A stretch of DNA of 64,000 nt from Bacillus atrophaeus (GTDB lineage: Bacteria; Bacillota; Bacilli; Bacillales; Bacillaceae). Below, in pieces: positions 9,218-20,839 of the stretch; the first letter of the stretch is position 1; the number at the start of each line of letters is the position of its first letter. The notes beneath the pieces were generated by a model, which saw only the letters and a list, made by a program, of their open reading frames with translations, did no database searches and was not told the origin of the DNA. The stretch lies in contig NZ_LSBB01000001.1 in assembly GCF_001584335.1 (NCBI RefSeq), positions 124,001-188,000 of the forward strand. The letters run 5' to 3'. Made by a program: the position numbers and the translations under genes.

Positions 9218-9979
9218 TTAACTCTGTGCCAGATGAATATCAATTTGATGCTCTTTGCAAAACTTGTTATATTCCTCATCCAGCGGTTTCGATGTTACTA
9301 TGCAATCCACTCGCTTAAACGGTGCGTACGTCAGCAGAGTTGACTTGCCAAATTTAGAGTGATCAGCGAGTAAATACACTTCTTTTGCTTTTTCAGAGAT
9401 CTTCTTTTTGATTTCATATTCCATCAAATCGGAATTGGTTAAACCGTGTGTGAGCGTGATTCCGGTTGATGACATAAAGGCTTTGTTAATGTTGTATTTG
9501 TCTAATGTGCCGGGATCATCAATTCCGACAAAGGATCTTGTTTTTCTCTTATAGCTGCTTCCGATGATAAGCAAATTTACATTATTTAATGATGAGGCAG
9601 CATTGATTACGTCTAAGCTATTGGTCAGAATCGTCACGTTTCTGCCCTGATCAAGCGTATCCATAATTGATTTGGTGGTTGTGCCCGAGTCGATGAAAAT
9701 GAGATCTTGGTCTTCTATAAATCGTGAAGCGTAATGGCCGATCTTCGTTTTTTCATCTTGGTTTTGGATTGTACGGTTTTCAAAAGGAATGAGTGCTGAT
9801 TTCTCAATTGACGTTACACCGCCGTATACTTTTTGGATGGCACCCTTTTCAGTTAATTTGTTGATATCGCGTCTGACCGTGTTTTTAGAGACATTGAAGA
9901 CCTGGCATAGTTCATCTAACGAAACGGTGCCATTCGTTAAAATGTATTCCTCCATCTCCTGTATCCGCATCAGTTTCAT
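9218..9979 (-). CDS. iolR: DeoR-family repressor of inositol catabolism IolR
   Basis: This 253-residue DeoR-family repressor has an N-terminal winged helix-turn-helix ([24 protein letters not shown], about 19-42, split by the family core). A DeoR sensor domain follows, with FIDSGTT (about 95-101) and the NSLDV and AFMS stretches. The known effector in B. subtilis is 2-deoxy-5-keto-gluconate 6-phosphate, the product of IolC, which releases IolR from DNA. ATG 9979 has AGAAGGAGA upstream. Tandem IolR boxes are seen in both its own promoter and the iolA promoter. Confidence 0.96.
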   Translation of the reverse strand: MKLMRIQEMEEYILTNGTVSLDELCQVFNVSKNTVRRDINKLTEKGAIQKVYGGVTSIEKSALIPFENRTIQNQDEKTKIGHYASRFIEDQDLIFIDSGTTTKSIMDTLDQGRNVTILTNSLDVINAASSLNNVNLLIIGSSYKRKTRSFVGIDDPGTLDKYNINKAFMSSTGITLTHGLTNSDLMEYEIKKKISEKAKEVYLLADHSKFGKSTLLTYAPFKRVDCIVTSKPLDEEYNKFCKEHQIDIHLAQS

Positions 9980-10012
9980 ACAAAAGTCTCCTTCTAATCT
10001 TAAATTAATTCA

Positions 10013-10041
10013 AATATATAACATAACCAAAAGTTAATCAA
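10013..10041 (-). promoter_or_regulatory. iolRS promoter
   Basis: On the minus strand TTGATT, a 17-bp spacer and TATATT read towards iolR, 34 bp before its start. The IolR boxes at 10024-10045 cover the spacer and -35, fitting autorepression. Confidence 0.65.
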
Positions 10042-10045
10042 TATT
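10024..10045. promoter_or_regulatory. Tandem IolR operator at iolRS
   Basis: Two adjacent 11-mers, TAACCAAAAGT and TAATCAATATT, match the reported IolR recognition pattern WRAYCAADARD. The first matches fully and the second at 10 of 11 positions. Confidence 0.65.
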
Positions 10046-10168
10046 TACTTAAAAAATGATAACACTCGTATATGTCTTTTGCAAGGACTCGTCTTACAGC
10101 CAAGTTTGGACTCAAAAAGTGTGAGATAAAGAAATAATAAAAATAATGAAAAAATTAAGATAATATGG

Positions 10169-10197
10169 TTGACTTGTGGGTAAGATGCAATTAGAAT
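10169..10197 (+). promoter_or_regulatory. iolA-J operon promoter
   Basis: TTGACT, a 17-bp spacer and TAGAAT lie 213 bp before iolA. The IolR boxes start 2 bp downstream of the -10, so repressor would block initiation. The long leader also holds a cre-like site. Confidence 0.7.
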
Positions 10198-10198
10198 A

Positions 10199-10220
10199 TA
10201 ACCAAGAAATGACCAAAAAA
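10199..10220. promoter_or_regulatory. Tandem IolR operator at iolA
   Basis: TAACCAAGAAA and TGACCAAAAAA are directly adjacent and both match WRAYCAADARD at all positions. They cover the expected transcription start. Confidence 0.75.
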
Positions 10221-10279
10221 TACTCTGTTGCTCTGGTTTCTTATAAGGTTTAAACCATGAGAAACTAAGGGGGCTTTAG

Positions 10280-10293
10280 TGAAAGCGGTTAAT
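10280..10293. promoter_or_regulatory. Candidate cre site in the iol leader
   Basis: TGAAAGCGGTTAAT matches the CcpA consensus TGWAANCGNTNWCA except for the last two bases. A stronger site lies in iolB. Confidence 0.4.
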
Positions 10294-10410
10294 TCGAGTT
10301 TTTTTGGAAGAACGGGTCATGAATGAAGGATAATGGCAATCAATCATTTATACCATCCTCGCATCATTTATATAAGCGTTTGATGTTTACTATTGAAGGA
10401 GGCAATAAAG

Positions 10411-11874
10411 ATGGCTGAAATTAGAAAACTAAAAAACTACATTAATGGTGAATGGGTTGAAAGTAAAACAGATACATATGAAGACGTTGTCAATCCGGCA
10501 ACAAAAGAAGTTCTGTGCCAAGTTCCGATTTCTACTAAAGAAGATATAGATTACGCGGTTGAAAAAGCATCTCAAGCCTTTAAGAAGTGGTCAAAAGTAG
10601 CTGTGCCGCGCCGAGCAAGAATTCTATTTAACTACCAGCAGCTCCTTCAGCAAAATAAAGAAGAGCTCGCTCGTCTGATCACATTAGAAAACGGTAAAAA
10701 CACAACTGAAGCGTTAGGCGAAGTCGGACGCGGTATCGAAAACGTTGAGTTTGCCGCAGGAGCGCCATCCTTAATGATGGGAGATTCCCTCGCATCAATC
10801 GCAACTGATGTAGAAGCTGCAAACTACCGCTACCCCATCGGAGTTGTCGGCGGAATCGCGCCATTTAACTTCCCGATGATGGTTCCTTGCTGGATGTTCC
10901 CGATGGCGATCGCATTAGGAAACACATTCATTCTAAAACCGTCTGAGCGTACACCGCTGTTAACCGAGAAGCTGGTCGAGCTTTTCGAACAAGCCGGACT
11001 TCCAAAAGGGGTCTTCAACGTAGTGCACGGTGCTCATGACGTAGTGAACGGCGTACTCGAACACCCGGAAATTAAAGCGATTTCATTTGTCGGATCTAAA
11101 CCGGTCGGCGAATATGTATTTAAAAAAGGAAGCGAAAACTTAAAACGTGTTCAAGCTTTGACCGGCGCCAAAAACCACACGATTGTCCTGAATGACGCAC
11201 ATATGGAAGATACGATCACAAACATTATCGGCGCTGCATTTGGTTCAGCCGGAGAACGCTGCATGGCTTGTGCGGTCGTAACGGTTGAAGAAGGAATCGC
11301 TGCTGAATTCATGGCGAAATTACAAGAAAAAGCGGCAAGCGTGAAAATGGGGAACGGACTTGATGACGGTGTGTTCTTAGGACCTGTCATTCGTGAAGAT
11401 AACAAAAAACGCACACTCAGTTATATTGAAAAAGGCCTTGAAGAGGGCGCGAGACTGGTTTGTGACGGCCGTGAAAACGTATCTGACGAAGGCTACTTTG
11501 TCGGACCGACGATCTTTGATAACGTGACAACGGATATGACAATCTGGAAGGACGAAATCTTCGCCCCTGTTTTATCTGTCATCCGTGTGAAGAATCTGAA
11601 GGAAGCCGTTGAGATCGCCAACGAGTCTGAATTTGCAAACGGCGCGTGCTTATTCACGTCTAATGCCAACGCCATTCGTTACTTCCGTGAGAACATTGAT
11701 GCGGGAATGCTTGGCATCAACTTGGGCGTACCGGCGCCAATGGCATTCTTCCCGTTCTCCGGCTGGAAGTCTTCATTCTTTGGCACATTACATGCGAACG
11801 GAAAAGACAGCGTAGACTTCTATACTCGTAAAAAAGTAGTGACAGCAAGATATCCGTCTCCTGATTTTAACTAA
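10411..11874 (+). CDS. iolA: Methylmalonate-semialdehyde dehydrogenase IolA
   Basis: This 487-residue CoA-acylating aldehyde dehydrogenase oxidises malonate semialdehyde (and methylmalonate semialdehyde) to acetyl-CoA (propionyl-CoA). It is the last step of inositol breakdown. The catalytic Cys lies in GERCMA (about 284-289), with the NAD-binding [11 protein letters not shown] stretch about 50 residues earlier. As in CoA-dependent family members, the usual general-base Glu region is replaced (LTGAKNH). ATG 10411 follows AAGGAGG. It is the first gene of the operon; a strong hairpin separates it from iolB. Confidence 0.96.
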   Translation: MAEIRKLKNYINGEWVESKTDTYEDVVNPATKEVLCQVPISTKEDIDYAVEKASQAFKKWSKVAVPRRARILFNYQQLLQQNKEELARLITLENGKNTTEALGEVGRGIENVEFAAGAPSLMMGDSLASIATDVEAANYRYPIGVVGGIAPFNFPMMVPCWMFPMAIALGNTFILKPSERTPLLTEKLVELFEQAGLPKGVFNVVHGAHDVVNGVLEHPEIKAISFVGSKPVGEYVFKKGSENLKRVQALTGAKNHTIVLNDAHMEDTITNIIGAAFGSAGERCMACAVVTVEEGIAAEFMAKLQEKAASVKMGNGLDDGVFLGPVIREDNKKRTLSYIEKGLEEGARLVCDGRENVSDEGYFVGPTIFDNVTTDMTIWKDEIFAPVLSVIRVKNLKEAVEIANESEFANGACLFTSNANAIRYFRENIDAGMLGINLGVPAPMAFFPFSGWKSSFFGTLHANGKDSVDFYTRKKVVTARYPSPDFN

Positions 11875-11886
11875 TATATGAAGAGA

Positions 11887-11912
11887 CCGAACAGCGCGGC
11901 TGCGCTGTTCGG
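11887..11912 (+). other. Intergenic RNA hairpin iolA-iolB
   Basis: The perfect 11-bp stem CCGAACAGCGC / GCGCTGTTCGG has loop GGCT. No T run follows, so it is more likely an mRNA-stabilising or processing element than a terminator. Confidence 0.6.
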
Positions 11913-11943
11913 GCCTATTTAACCAATGAGGAGGTCTTTTTTT

Positions 11944-12759
11944 ATGAGTTATTTATTGCGGAAGCCTCAAACGGATGAGCTTTCTCAAGGCGTAAAGGTT
12001 GTACATGAAGTAACAACATCAAATTCAGATCTCGAATATGTTGAATTTAAAGTTGTGGACCTTGCACCGGGTTCCCGCTATACAGAGGAATTACAAAAAA
12101 TAGAATGCTGCATTGTTGCGGTTACAGGTAAAATCACAGTCACTGATCATGATCAAACATTTGAAAGCATCGGCACACGCGACAGTGTATTTGAAAGAAT
12201 ACCGACGGACAGCGTCTATGTGTCAAACGATCAATCCTTTGAGATTACAGCGGTCAGCCAAGCCAGAGTGGCGCTTTGCTATTCTCCGTCTGAAAAGCAG
12301 CTGCCGACAAAGCTGATCCAAGCGGAAGATAACGGCGTTGAACACCGCGGAAAACTCTCAAACAAACGGATTGTGCATAACATTTTGCCTGATTCAGACC
12401 CGTCAGCAAACAGTCTGTTAGTTGTTGAAGTATATACAGACAGCGGAAACTGGTCGAGCTACCCGCCCCATAAACATGACCAAGAAAACTTACCTGCAGA
12501 ATCCTTTTTAGAAGAAACTTATTATCACGAAATGGACCCGCCGCAAGGCTTTGTATTCCAGCGTGTGTATACGGATGACCGTTCAATTGACGAGACAATG
12601 ACTGTAGAAAATGAAAACGTTGTCATCGTGCCGGCGGGCTATCACCCGGTTGGGGTTCCGGATGGATATGCATCGTACTATTTAAATGTAATGGCAGGAC
12701 CGGCAAGAAAGTGGAAGTTTCATAATGATCCCGACCATGAATGGATTCTGGAACGCTAA
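11944..12759 (+). CDS. iolB: 5-deoxy-glucuronate isomerase IolB
   Basis: This 271-residue KduI/IolB-family cupin isomerises 5-deoxy-D-glucuronate to 2-deoxy-5-keto-D-gluconate. The metal-binding cupin motif is visible as YPPHKHDQEN with EETYYHEM downstream (about residues 175-200), supplying His/His/Glu/His ligands. ATG 11944 is preceded by GAGGAGG. It lies between iolA and iolC, and the coding sequence contains a perfect cre site at 12612. Confidence 0.96.
   Translation: MSYLLRKPQTDELSQGVKVVHEVTTSNSDLEYVEFKVVDLAPGSRYTEELQKIECCIVAVTGKITVTDHDQTFESIGTRDSVFERIPTDSVYVSNDQSFEITAVSQARVALCYSPSEKQLPTKLIQAEDNGVEHRGKLSNKRIVHNILPDSDPSANSLLVVEVYTDSGNWSSYPPHKHDQENLPAESFLEETYYHEMDPPQGFVFQRVYTDDRSIDETMTVENENVVIVPAGYHPVGVPDGYASYYLNVMAGPARKWKFHNDPDHEWILER
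12612..12625. promoter_or_regulatory. cre site inside iolB
   Basis: TGAAAACGTTGTCA is a full match to the CcpA consensus TGWAANCGNTNWCA. A cre within iolB acting as a transcription roadblock is known for the B. subtilis iol operon. Confidence 0.85.
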
Positions 12760-12785
12760 CAATCAGTGAGGAGTGGCTGTTTACG

Positions 12786-13769
12786 ATGAAGTATACGTTT
12801 AATGAAGATAAGGATTTTGATATTGTTGCCATCGGACGCGCATGTATTGATTTAAATGCGGTGGAGTACAATCGGCCAATGGAAGAAACGATGACGTTTT
12901 CAAAATATGTCGGCGGCTCACCGGCCAATATTGCGATCGGAAGTTCCAAGCTGGGCCTAAAAGCGGGTTTCATCGGCAAAATTCCTGATGACCAGCATGG
13001 AAGATTCATAGAATCCTATATGAGAAACACGGGCATTGATACGACACAAATGATTGTCGACCAAGACGGACATAAAGCCGGCCTTGCCTTTACGGAAATC
13101 AAAAGCCCGGAAGAATGCAGCATTTTAATGTACCGGGATGATGTGGCAGACCTATATCTGGAACCATCTGAAGTCAGTGAAGCGTATATCGCAAAAGCAA
13201 AGATGCTGCTTGTCTCAGGGACGGCTCTTGCGAAAAGCCCTTCTCGTGAAGCTGTCTTAAAAGCTGTGAATCTGGCGAAAAAGCATCAGGTGAAAGTCGT
13301 ATTTGAACTCGATTATCGCCCTTATACATGGAAATCAACTGAAGAAACCTCCGTTTACTATACATTGATTGCTGAACAATCCGACATCGTGATCGGCACA
13401 CGGGATGAATTCGACATGATGGAAAACCGCATCGGAGGCAGCAACGACGAGTCGGTTAAATACTTATTTCAACATTCCGCAGACCTGGTCGTCATCAAGC
13501 ATGGTGTCGAAGGGTCATACGCATATAGCAAATCTGGAGAAGTATTCCGCGCGAAAGCATACAAGACGAATGTCTTGAAAACGTTTGGAGCTGGAGATTC
13601 GTATGCTTCAGCCTTTATCTATGGCCTTGTTTCAGGTAAAGATATCGAAACGGCATTGAAATACGGAAGCGCTTCCGCATCCATCGTTGTCAGCAAGCAT
13701 AGCTCATCGGAAGCAATGCCGACCGTATCAGAAATCGAACAGCTCGTTGAGGCTCAGCCATCATTTTAA
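12786..13769 (+). CDS. iolC: 5-dehydro-2-deoxygluconokinase IolC
   Basis: This 327-residue PfkB-family sugar kinase phosphorylates 2-deoxy-5-keto-D-gluconate to the 6-phosphate, the IolR inducer. The family signatures are present: the N-terminal glycine pair GGSPANIA (about 48-55) and the catalytic GAGDSYASAF near residue 278, with Asp as the base. ATG 12786 follows TGAGGAG. It is 26 nt downstream of iolB. Confidence 0.95.
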   Translation: MKYTFNEDKDFDIVAIGRACIDLNAVEYNRPMEETMTFSKYVGGSPANIAIGSSKLGLKAGFIGKIPDDQHGRFIESYMRNTGIDTTQMIVDQDGHKAGLAFTEIKSPEECSILMYRDDVADLYLEPSEVSEAYIAKAKMLLVSGTALAKSPSREAVLKAVNLAKKHQVKVVFELDYRPYTWKSTEETSVYYTLIAEQSDIVIGTRDEFDMMENRIGGSNDESVKYLFQHSADLVVIKHGVEGSYAYSKSGEVFRAKAYKTNVLKTFGAGDSYASAFIYGLVSGKDIETALKYGSASASIVVSKHSSSEAMPTVSEIEQLVEAQPSF

Positions 13770-13796
13770 ATAGAACGAATAAAGGTGGGATCGTTT

Positions 13797-15710
13797 GTGG
13801 GGAAGAAAATTCGCTTAACAACAGCACAAGCGCTGATAAAATTCTTAAACCAGCAGTATATCCATGTTGACGGGAAGGAAGAGCCTTTCGTTGAAGGGAT
13901 CTTCACCATCTTCGGCCATGGAAATGTGGTAGGGATCGGTCAAGCGCTGGAACAAGATGCCGGCCATTTAAAAGTATTTCAAGGTAAGAATGAACAAGGT
14001 ATGGCACACGCTGCCATGGCATACAGCAAGCAAATGCTGAGAAGAAAAATTTATGCAGTGTCGACATCTGTCGGACCGGGAGCGGCCAACTTAACGGCAG
14101 CCGCAGGTACGGCGCTGGCAAATAATATTCCTGTGCTTTTGATTCCGGCAGACACGTTTGCGACAAGACAGCCTGACCCAGTGCTGCAGCAAGTGGAACA
14201 AGAATACAGCGCGGCGATTACGACAAACGATGCATTGAAGCCGGTATCAAGGTATTGGGACCGCATCACGCGTCCTGAACAGCTTATGAGCAGCTTGATC
14301 CGCGCATTTGAAGTCATGACTGATCCTGCGAAAGCCGGTCCTGCAACGATTTGTATTTCACAAGATGTTGAAGGGGAAGCGTATGATTTCGATGAAAGTT
14401 TCTTCGTCAAACGGATTCATTATATTGACCGGATGCAGCCGAGCGAGCGTGAATTGCAAGGCGCGGCGGAGCTGATCAAATCAAGCAAAAACCCTGTGAT
14501 CTTAGTGGGCGGAGGCGCTAAATATTCTGATGCACGCGAAGAATTAATCGCCATCTCTGAAGCATACAACATTCCATTGGTTGAAACGCAGGCAGGTAAA
14601 TCCACGGTTGAAGCCGATTTTGCCAACAATTTAGGCGGGATGGGAATCACCGGAACACTCGCAGCGAATAAAGCGGCCCGCCAGTCAGATCTGATCATCG
14701 GAATCGGCACCAGATATACCGACTTTGCGACTTCCTCTAAGACTGCATTTGATTTTGATAAAGCGAAATTTTTGAATATCAATGTCAGCAGAATGCAAGC
14801 GTACAAACTGGATGCGTTCCAAGTGGTAGCGGATGCGAAAGTAACGCTCGGCAAGCTGCACAGCTTATTGGAAGGGTACAAAAGCGAATTTGGTTCAACC
14901 ATTCAGGATCTTAAAGAAGAGTGGCTGGCTGAACGTGACCGGCTCAGCAAGGTGACATTTAAACGCGAAGAATTTGTGCCGGAAATTAAAAATCATTTTA
15001 ATCAAGACGTGCTGAATGAGTACGCTGACGCTTTGGATACCGAGCTTCCGCAAACAACAGCGCTGCTAACGATTAATGAGACGATTCCCGAAGACAGCGT
15101 TGTCATCAGTTCAGCAGGCTCCCTCCCAGGAGATTTACAGCGCTTATGGCATTCTCATGTACCGAATACGTATCATCTGGAATATGGCTATTCATGCATG
15201 GGGTATGAAGTGTCCGGCACACTCGGACTTAAATTAGCCCATCCGGACAGAGAAGTGTATTCACTTGTCGGAGACGGCAGCTTCTTGATGCTTCACTCCG
15301 AATTAATCACGGCAATTCAGTACAACAAGAAAATCAATGTCCTGCTCTTTGACAACTCAGGATTCGGCTGTATCAACAATCTGCAAATGGATCACGGAAG
15401 CGGCAGCTATTATTGTGAGTTCCGCACAGACGACAATCAAATTTTGAACGTGGACTATGCAAAAGTGGCTGAGGGCTACGGAGCCAAAACCTACCGCGCC
15501 AACACGGCAGAAGAGCTGAAAGCAGCGTTAGAAGATGCGAAGAAGCAAGACGTGTCAACTTTGATAGAAATGAAAGTGCTGCCGAAAACGATGACGGACG
15601 GCTATGATAGCTGGTGGCATGTCGGCGTTGCTGAAGTTTCTGAGCAAGAAAGCGTCCAGAAGGCATATGAAGCCAAAGAGAAAATGCTGGAGTCTGCGAA
15701 GCAGTACTAG
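13797..15710 (+). CDS. iolD: 3D-(3,5/4)-trihydroxycyclohexane-1,2-dione hydrolase IolD
   Basis: This 637-residue thiamine-diphosphate enzyme of the acetolactate synthase superfamily opens the ring of trihydroxycyclohexanedione to 5-deoxyglucuronate. The N-terminal Pyr domain has [12 protein letters not shown] and EQGMAHAA (the Glu that activates TPP). The C-terminal PP domain has the GDGSFLM...NSGFGC TPP/Mg motif (about 490-530). Start GTG 13797 is chosen because AAAGGTGGGA lies upstream; the GTG at 13785 lies within that ribosome site. Confidence 0.96.
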   Translation: MGKKIRLTTAQALIKFLNQQYIHVDGKEEPFVEGIFTIFGHGNVVGIGQALEQDAGHLKVFQGKNEQGMAHAAMAYSKQMLRRKIYAVSTSVGPGAANLTAAAGTALANNIPVLLIPADTFATRQPDPVLQQVEQEYSAAITTNDALKPVSRYWDRITRPEQLMSSLIRAFEVMTDPAKAGPATICISQDVEGEAYDFDESFFVKRIHYIDRMQPSERELQGAAELIKSSKNPVILVGGGAKYSDAREELIAISEAYNIPLVETQAGKSTVEADFANNLGGMGITGTLAANKAARQSDLIIGIGTRYTDFATSSKTAFDFDKAKFLNINVSRMQAYKLDAFQVVADAKVTLGKLHSLLEGYKSEFGSTIQDLKEEWLAERDRLSKVTFKREEFVPEIKNHFNQDVLNEYADALDTELPQTTALLTINETIPEDSVVISSAGSLPGDLQRLWHSHVPNTYHLEYGYSCMGYEVSGTLGLKLAHPDREVYSLVGDGSFLMLHSELITAIQYNKKINVLLFDNSGFGCINNLQMDHGSGSYYCEFRTDDNQILNVDYAKVAEGYGAKTYRANTAEELKAALEDAKKQDVSTLIEMKVLPKTMTDGYDSWWHVGVAEVSEQESVQKAYEAKEKMLESAKQY

Positions 15711-15726
15711 AGGGGAGGACATCACG

Positions 15727-16623
15727 ATGGGCAAAAAAGAGATTCTATGGGGCATCGCCCCCATAGGATGGCGTAATGATGATATTCCTGAGATCGGAGC
15801 GGGAAATACATTGCAGCATTTGTTAAGCGATATCGTTGTCGCACGCTTTCAAGGTACGGAAGTAGGAGGATTTTTCCCTGAACCCTCCATCCTCAATAAG
15901 GAGCTTGAGCTTCGAAACTTACGGATTGCCGGGAAATGGTTCAGCAGCTTTATCCTGCGCGACGGGCTTGATGAAACGGAGAAGGAGTTTACCGCACATT
16001 GTGAATATTTGAATCAGGTGCACGCGGATGTCGCTGTCGTTTCTGAACAAACCTACAGTGTGCAAGGGTTGGAAAAAGACGTGTTTAAAGAGAAGCCTTA
16101 CTTTACAGATGAGGAATGGAAACGGCTTTGTGAGGGATTAAACCACCTTGGCAAAATCGCTGAAAAGTATGACCTAAAGCTTGTCTATCACCATCATCTC
16201 GGCACCGGAGTCCAAACAGCGGAAGAAGTAGACCGCCTTATGGACGGAACGGACGCAAAGCATGTACACCTTCTCTATGATACAGGCCACGCTTATATCT
16301 CGGACGGCAATTACCTGACAATACTTGAAAAGCATATTGACCGGATTAAACATGTCCACTTCAAAGACGCACGGGTAAACGTCATGGAGCAATGCAAAAA
16401 AGAGGGAAGATCTTTTCAGCAGTCCTTTTTGCAAGGCATGTTCACTGTTCCCGGAGATGGATGCATCAATTTTGTAGAAGTATATCAAACCTTGTTGAAA
16501 CACGATTATTCCGGATGGATCGTGATTGAAGCGGAACAAGACCCGGCTGTTGCAAATCCGCTTGAATATGCGCTTTTGGCCAGAAAGTATATTGATCGTC
16601 AGCTGCTCGATCTTGCAAACTGA
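15727..16623 (+). CDS. iolE: Inosose dehydratase IolE
   Basis: This protein of about 298 residues has a TIM barrel of the xylose-isomerase-like/AP-endonuclease 2 fold. It dehydrates 2-keto-myo-inositol to the trihydroxycyclohexanedione. Metal-ligand stretches are visible: [26 protein letters not shown] and [11 protein letters not shown] 15727 follows GGGGAGGACA and starts 16 nt after iolD ends, showing tight operon packing. Confidence 0.95.
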   Translation: MGKKEILWGIAPIGWRNDDIPEIGAGNTLQHLLSDIVVARFQGTEVGGFFPEPSILNKELELRNLRIAGKWFSSFILRDGLDETEKEFTAHCEYLNQVHADVAVVSEQTYSVQGLEKDVFKEKPYFTDEEWKRLCEGLNHLGKIAEKYDLKLVYHHHLGTGVQTAEEVDRLMDGTDAKHVHLLYDTGHAYISDGNYLTILEKHIDRIKHVHFKDARVNVMEQCKKEGRSFQQSFLQGMFTVPGDGCINFVEVYQTLLKHDYSGWIVIEAEQDPAVANPLEYALLARKYIDRQLLDLAN

Positions 16624-16640
16624 CTAGAGGGGGACCAAAT

Positions 16641-17945
16641 ATGAATAGTGCGAAGGCGGATTCGGCTTTTAATAAAAGGACCATCGCCGCAGCATTAGCA
16701 AACTATATTGATGCAGGTTCCATCGTGGCAGGATCAGCAGGTTTATCAATGTGGGTCAGCTACCTGAAGCTGTCAGACAGCCAAATCGGATTGCTCGGCG
16801 CGTTTAGCGCAAACGCCATTTCAGCGGCAGTCGGCGCTTTGCTCGGCGGATATCTCGCGGACAAAGTGGGACGAAAAGCGGTCTACACAAACAGCATGTT
16901 AGTGTACGCGTTAGGGATTTGTTTGGTGCTGTTTGGAATGAATTTTCCCATGCTGTTAAGCGGTTACATGATTATCGGTATCTCTGTAGGTGCGGATATC
17001 ACGGCATCGTGGACCATCATTGCGGAAAACGCGCCAAAGAGAAACCGAGCCAGGCATTGCGGTGTTGCACAGGTGGCTTGGGCTGCCGGAGCAGTAGTCG
17101 TCCTGATGCTGTCAGTGCTGGTCGGCGATTTAGGCCTGTTGGGAAATAAAATTGTGTTTGCTCATTTATTAGTGATTGCGTTGATCACTTATATATTAAG
17201 AATTCGATTGCCTGAATCTGAAGCTTGGAAAGGTCAATCAAAACAACCACAGGCTGAAGGTGCGGTCTTGGTGAATAAAACGTCTTATCTAAACTTACTC
17301 AAGCCTACATTCTTAAAGAAAATTTTGTTTCTAATGGGTGTTTATCTGCTTTGGAATTTAGCAGCCGGGGTCATGGGATTTTTCATGCCTTATATATACC
17401 AGCAAGTCGGGGGCGTTTCTGCCAATATGGCAAATCTCCTGCAAATGGGTCTGTTTATTTTCACCGGACTGGGTGTTGCTTTTATCTTCATGCCTTTTGC
17501 AGATAAATACAGAAAAACTGTTTTTGGTATTTGCGCCTTTATGGCGGTCATCGGATGGTCGCTGTTTCTGATGCCGGTTCAAGGCATGCCTATTCTGCTC
17601 CTGTTTATCGTGGCTATGGGAATCAATAACGGAGCCGGGCAGCAAGCGAACTACCAATTATGGGCCAGCGAGCTGTTTCCAACAGAATACCGTGCTTCAG
17701 CGCAAGGATTGATGTTCTTTCTTGTTCGTATTTCGATAGGAGTTTGGAGCTTGTTTGTACCGATGATTATGACGAACTTCGGCATTGGCTTTATGGCTGC
17801 GATTCTCCTTGGATGTGTGACGGCTAGTATGATCATAGGGCTTATTTTCGCACCGAATACGTCTGGCAAGTCGCTTAAAGAAATTCAAGAAGACCTTTAT
17901 GGAACTCCTCCTGCCAAGCAAGGTAACGATAGAATAATCATGTAA
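16641..17945 (+). CDS. iolF: MFS inositol transporter IolF
   Basis: This 434-residue major facilitator protein has 12 predicted helices. Sugar-porter-like traits include LADKVGRKAVYTN after helix 2, RLPESEAW at the end of the first half, and TSGKSLKEIQ at the C-terminus. In B. subtilis IolF is a minor inositol permease (IolT is the main one) and has been linked to D-chiro-inositol. ATG 16641 follows GAGGGGG. It is within the iol operon and so under IolR and CcpA control. Confidence 0.93.
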   Translation: MNSAKADSAFNKRTIAAALANYIDAGSIVAGSAGLSMWVSYLKLSDSQIGLLGAFSANAISAAVGALLGGYLADKVGRKAVYTNSMLVYALGICLVLFGMNFPMLLSGYMIIGISVGADITASWTIIAENAPKRNRARHCGVAQVAWAAGAVVVLMLSVLVGDLGLLGNKIVFAHLLVIALITYILRIRLPESEAWKGQSKQPQAEGAVLVNKTSYLNLLKPTFLKKILFLMGVYLLWNLAAGVMGFFMPYIYQQVGGVSANMANLLQMGLFIFTGLGVAFIFMPFADKYRKTVFGICAFMAVIGWSLFLMPVQGMPILLLFIVAMGINNGAGQQANYQLWASELFPTEYRASAQGLMFFLVRISIGVWSLFVPMIMTNFGIGFMAAILLGCVTASMIIGLIFAPNTSGKSLKEIQEDLYGTPPAKQGNDRIIM

Positions 17946-17964
17946 TGACTATTAGAAGGAGTGA

Positions 17965-19005
<1,041 letters not shown>

Positions 19006-19027
19006 AAATATTGAGGAGTGAAAAAAT

Positions 19028-19897
19028 TTGAAATTAGCATTGGATCCATCGATGTATCGAGATGATTTAACGCTGGAAGAAATGGTCTATAAAACGGCGG
19101 AGCTTGGTTATGAATATATCGAATTGTCGCCGCGCGAGGATTTTTGTCCATTCTATAAATATCCGAAAGTCGATTCAGCAAAGATCAAACAATTAAAGCG
19201 GCTTTTAAGAGATACAGGTGTTAAGCTTTCATCACTCCTTCCGCTTTACCACTGGGCGGGTCCTGAAGAAGACCGCCGCCAGGCTGCGGTGCGCAATTGG
19301 AAAAGGGCGATCGAAATTGCGGTTGAACTAGAAGTGGATTTAATGAACAGCGAATTCAGCGGTTCAAAATATGATCCTTTAACAAGTGAAGAAAAATTTA
19401 TCAAATCCATGGATGAGCTTCTGCCCGTTTTTGAAAAAGAAGGCATTAAACTCAATCTTCAAGCCCATCCATATGATTTTATCGAAACGCACAAAGGGGC
19501 AATGGATATGATCCGCGCGCTTGACCGGGATTGGATCAACCTTGTCTACTCGACTGCGCATACATTCTTCTATGATGACGGCAAAGGCGATATCGAGACA
19601 ATGTTTGACGAAGCCGGCGACCGCCTCACACATGTTTTATTTGCAGATACCTTTAATCATAAAGCGGCTCATGGCCTGCGCTACATCGTCAATCCGCCTG
19701 ACGCGAAAGTAACGGTTCACCAGCATTTGGACATTGGTCAAGGCGAGGTTGATTTCGATACAATCTTCAGAAAGCTGAGAGAGATGAAGTTCGACGGAAT
19801 TGCGACGAATGCCGTTTTTGCTTGGGTCGACGAAAAAGCGGATGAATCAAGCCGATTGATGCTTCGAAAAATGAAAGAAGAATTAGGTCTGGCATAA
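19028..19897 (+). CDS. iolH: Sugar-isomerase-like protein IolH
   Basis: This 289-residue TIM-barrel protein of the xylose-isomerase-like family shows probable metal-site stretches [14 protein letters not shown] and [10 protein letters not shown]. Its biochemical step in inositol use is not settled; it is in the operon in all close relatives. The start is TTG 19028 after GAGGAGTG. A long hairpin follows before iolI. Confidence 0.9.
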   Translation: MKLALDPSMYRDDLTLEEMVYKTAELGYEYIELSPREDFCPFYKYPKVDSAKIKQLKRLLRDTGVKLSSLLPLYHWAGPEEDRRQAAVRNWKRAIEIAVELEVDLMNSEFSGSKYDPLTSEEKFIKSMDELLPVFEKEGIKLNLQAHPYDFIETHKGAMDMIRALDRDWINLVYSTAHTFFYDDGKGDIETMFDEAGDRLTHVLFADTFNHKAAHGLRYIVNPPDAKVTVHQHLDIGQGEVDFDTIFRKLREMKFDGIATNAVFAWVDEKADESSRLMLRKMKEELGLA

Positions 19898-19906
19898 GCT
19901 GAGCAT

Positions 19907-19949
19907 GGAGTTCGGCGGGAGATGGCGAACAGCCTTCCTGCCGAACTCC
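19907..19949 (+). other. Intergenic RNA hairpin iolH-iolI
   Basis: A long stem starts GGAGTTCGGC and closes with GCCGAACTCC, with further pairing inside (GGGA/TCCT). It has no T run, so a stability or processing element is likelier than a terminator. Confidence 0.55.
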
Positions 19950-19983
19950 CTTCATATCTAAAATGCAGATAGGAGAGTCTGAC

Positions 19984-20820
19984 ATGAAACTTTGTTTTAA
20001 TGAAGCGACAACATTGAAAAACTCAAATCTCAAACAAGATTTAGAGCTATGCGAAAAGCACGGCTATGATTATATTGAAATCCGCACAATGGATAAGCTG
20101 CCGGAGTACTTAAAAGACCATTCGCTGGCCGATCTTGCGGAATATTTTCAAACCCATCACATTAAACCACTTGCCTTAAACGCACTTGTTTTCTTCAATA
20201 ATCGTGATGAAAAGGGCTATAAGGACATCATTGCTGAATTTAAGGGCATGATGGAAACCTGCAAAACCCTCGGTGTGAAATATGTAGTGGCGGTTCCGCT
20301 TGTGACAGAGCAGAAAATCTTAAAAGAAGAGATCAAAAAGAGCTGTGTAGAGGTTCTGACTGAGCTTTCTGATATTGCCGAGCCGTACGGCGTTAAAATC
20401 GCCCTTGAGTTTGTCGGACATCCGCAATGTACAGTCAATACGTTTGAACAGGCATATGACATCGTCAATACTGTCAGCCGCGACAACGTCGGGCTTGTCC
20501 TTGACAGCTTTCACTTCCATGCGATGGGGTCAAATATCGAAAGCTTAAAGCAGGCGGACGGCAAGAAAATCTTTATTTATCACATTGACGATACAGAAGA
20601 TTTCCCGGTCGGTTTCTTAACGGATGAAGATCGCGTATGGCCGGGCCAAGGGGCTATTGATCTGGACGCCCACTTATCTGCATTAAAAGAAATCGGCTTT
20701 TCAGACGTTGTATCTGTTGAGCTGTTCAGACCGGAATATTATCAGCTAAGCGCAGAGGAAACCATTAAGACGGCAAAAGCAACAACGGTTGATGCCGTTT
20801 CAAAATACTTCAAGATGTAG
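19984..20820 (+). CDS. iolI: 2-keto-myo-inositol isomerase IolI
   Basis: This 278-residue TIM-barrel metalloenzyme interconverts inosose isomers (2-keto-myo-inositol to 1-keto-D-chiro-inositol). Metal-binding stretches match the family: ALEFVGHP (Glu), LVLDSFHFH (Asp, His), IYHIDDTED and SVELFRPEY (Glu). ATG 19984 follows TAGGAGAG. It is downstream of the intergenic hairpin and 19 nt before iolJ. Confidence 0.94.
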   Translation: MKLCFNEATTLKNSNLKQDLELCEKHGYDYIEIRTMDKLPEYLKDHSLADLAEYFQTHHIKPLALNALVFFNNRDEKGYKDIIAEFKGMMETCKTLGVKYVVAVPLVTEQKILKEEIKKSCVEVLTELSDIAEPYGVKIALEFVGHPQCTVNTFEQAYDIVNTVSRDNVGLVLDSFHFHAMGSNIESLKQADGKKIFIYHIDDTEDFPVGFLTDEDRVWPGQGAIDLDAHLSALKEIGFSDVVSVELFRPEYYQLSAEETIKTAKATTVDAVSKYFKM

Positions 20821-20839
20821 TGAGATAGGAGGGGTGAAC

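Noticed and set aside
12160-12173. TGAAAGCATCGGCA in iolB as a cre site
   Set aside because: Breaks the central CG of the consensus; the full match at 12612 is the better site.
14051-14902. Long minus-strand frames inside iolD
   Set aside because: Antisense shadows of the IolD coding sequence without ribosome sites.
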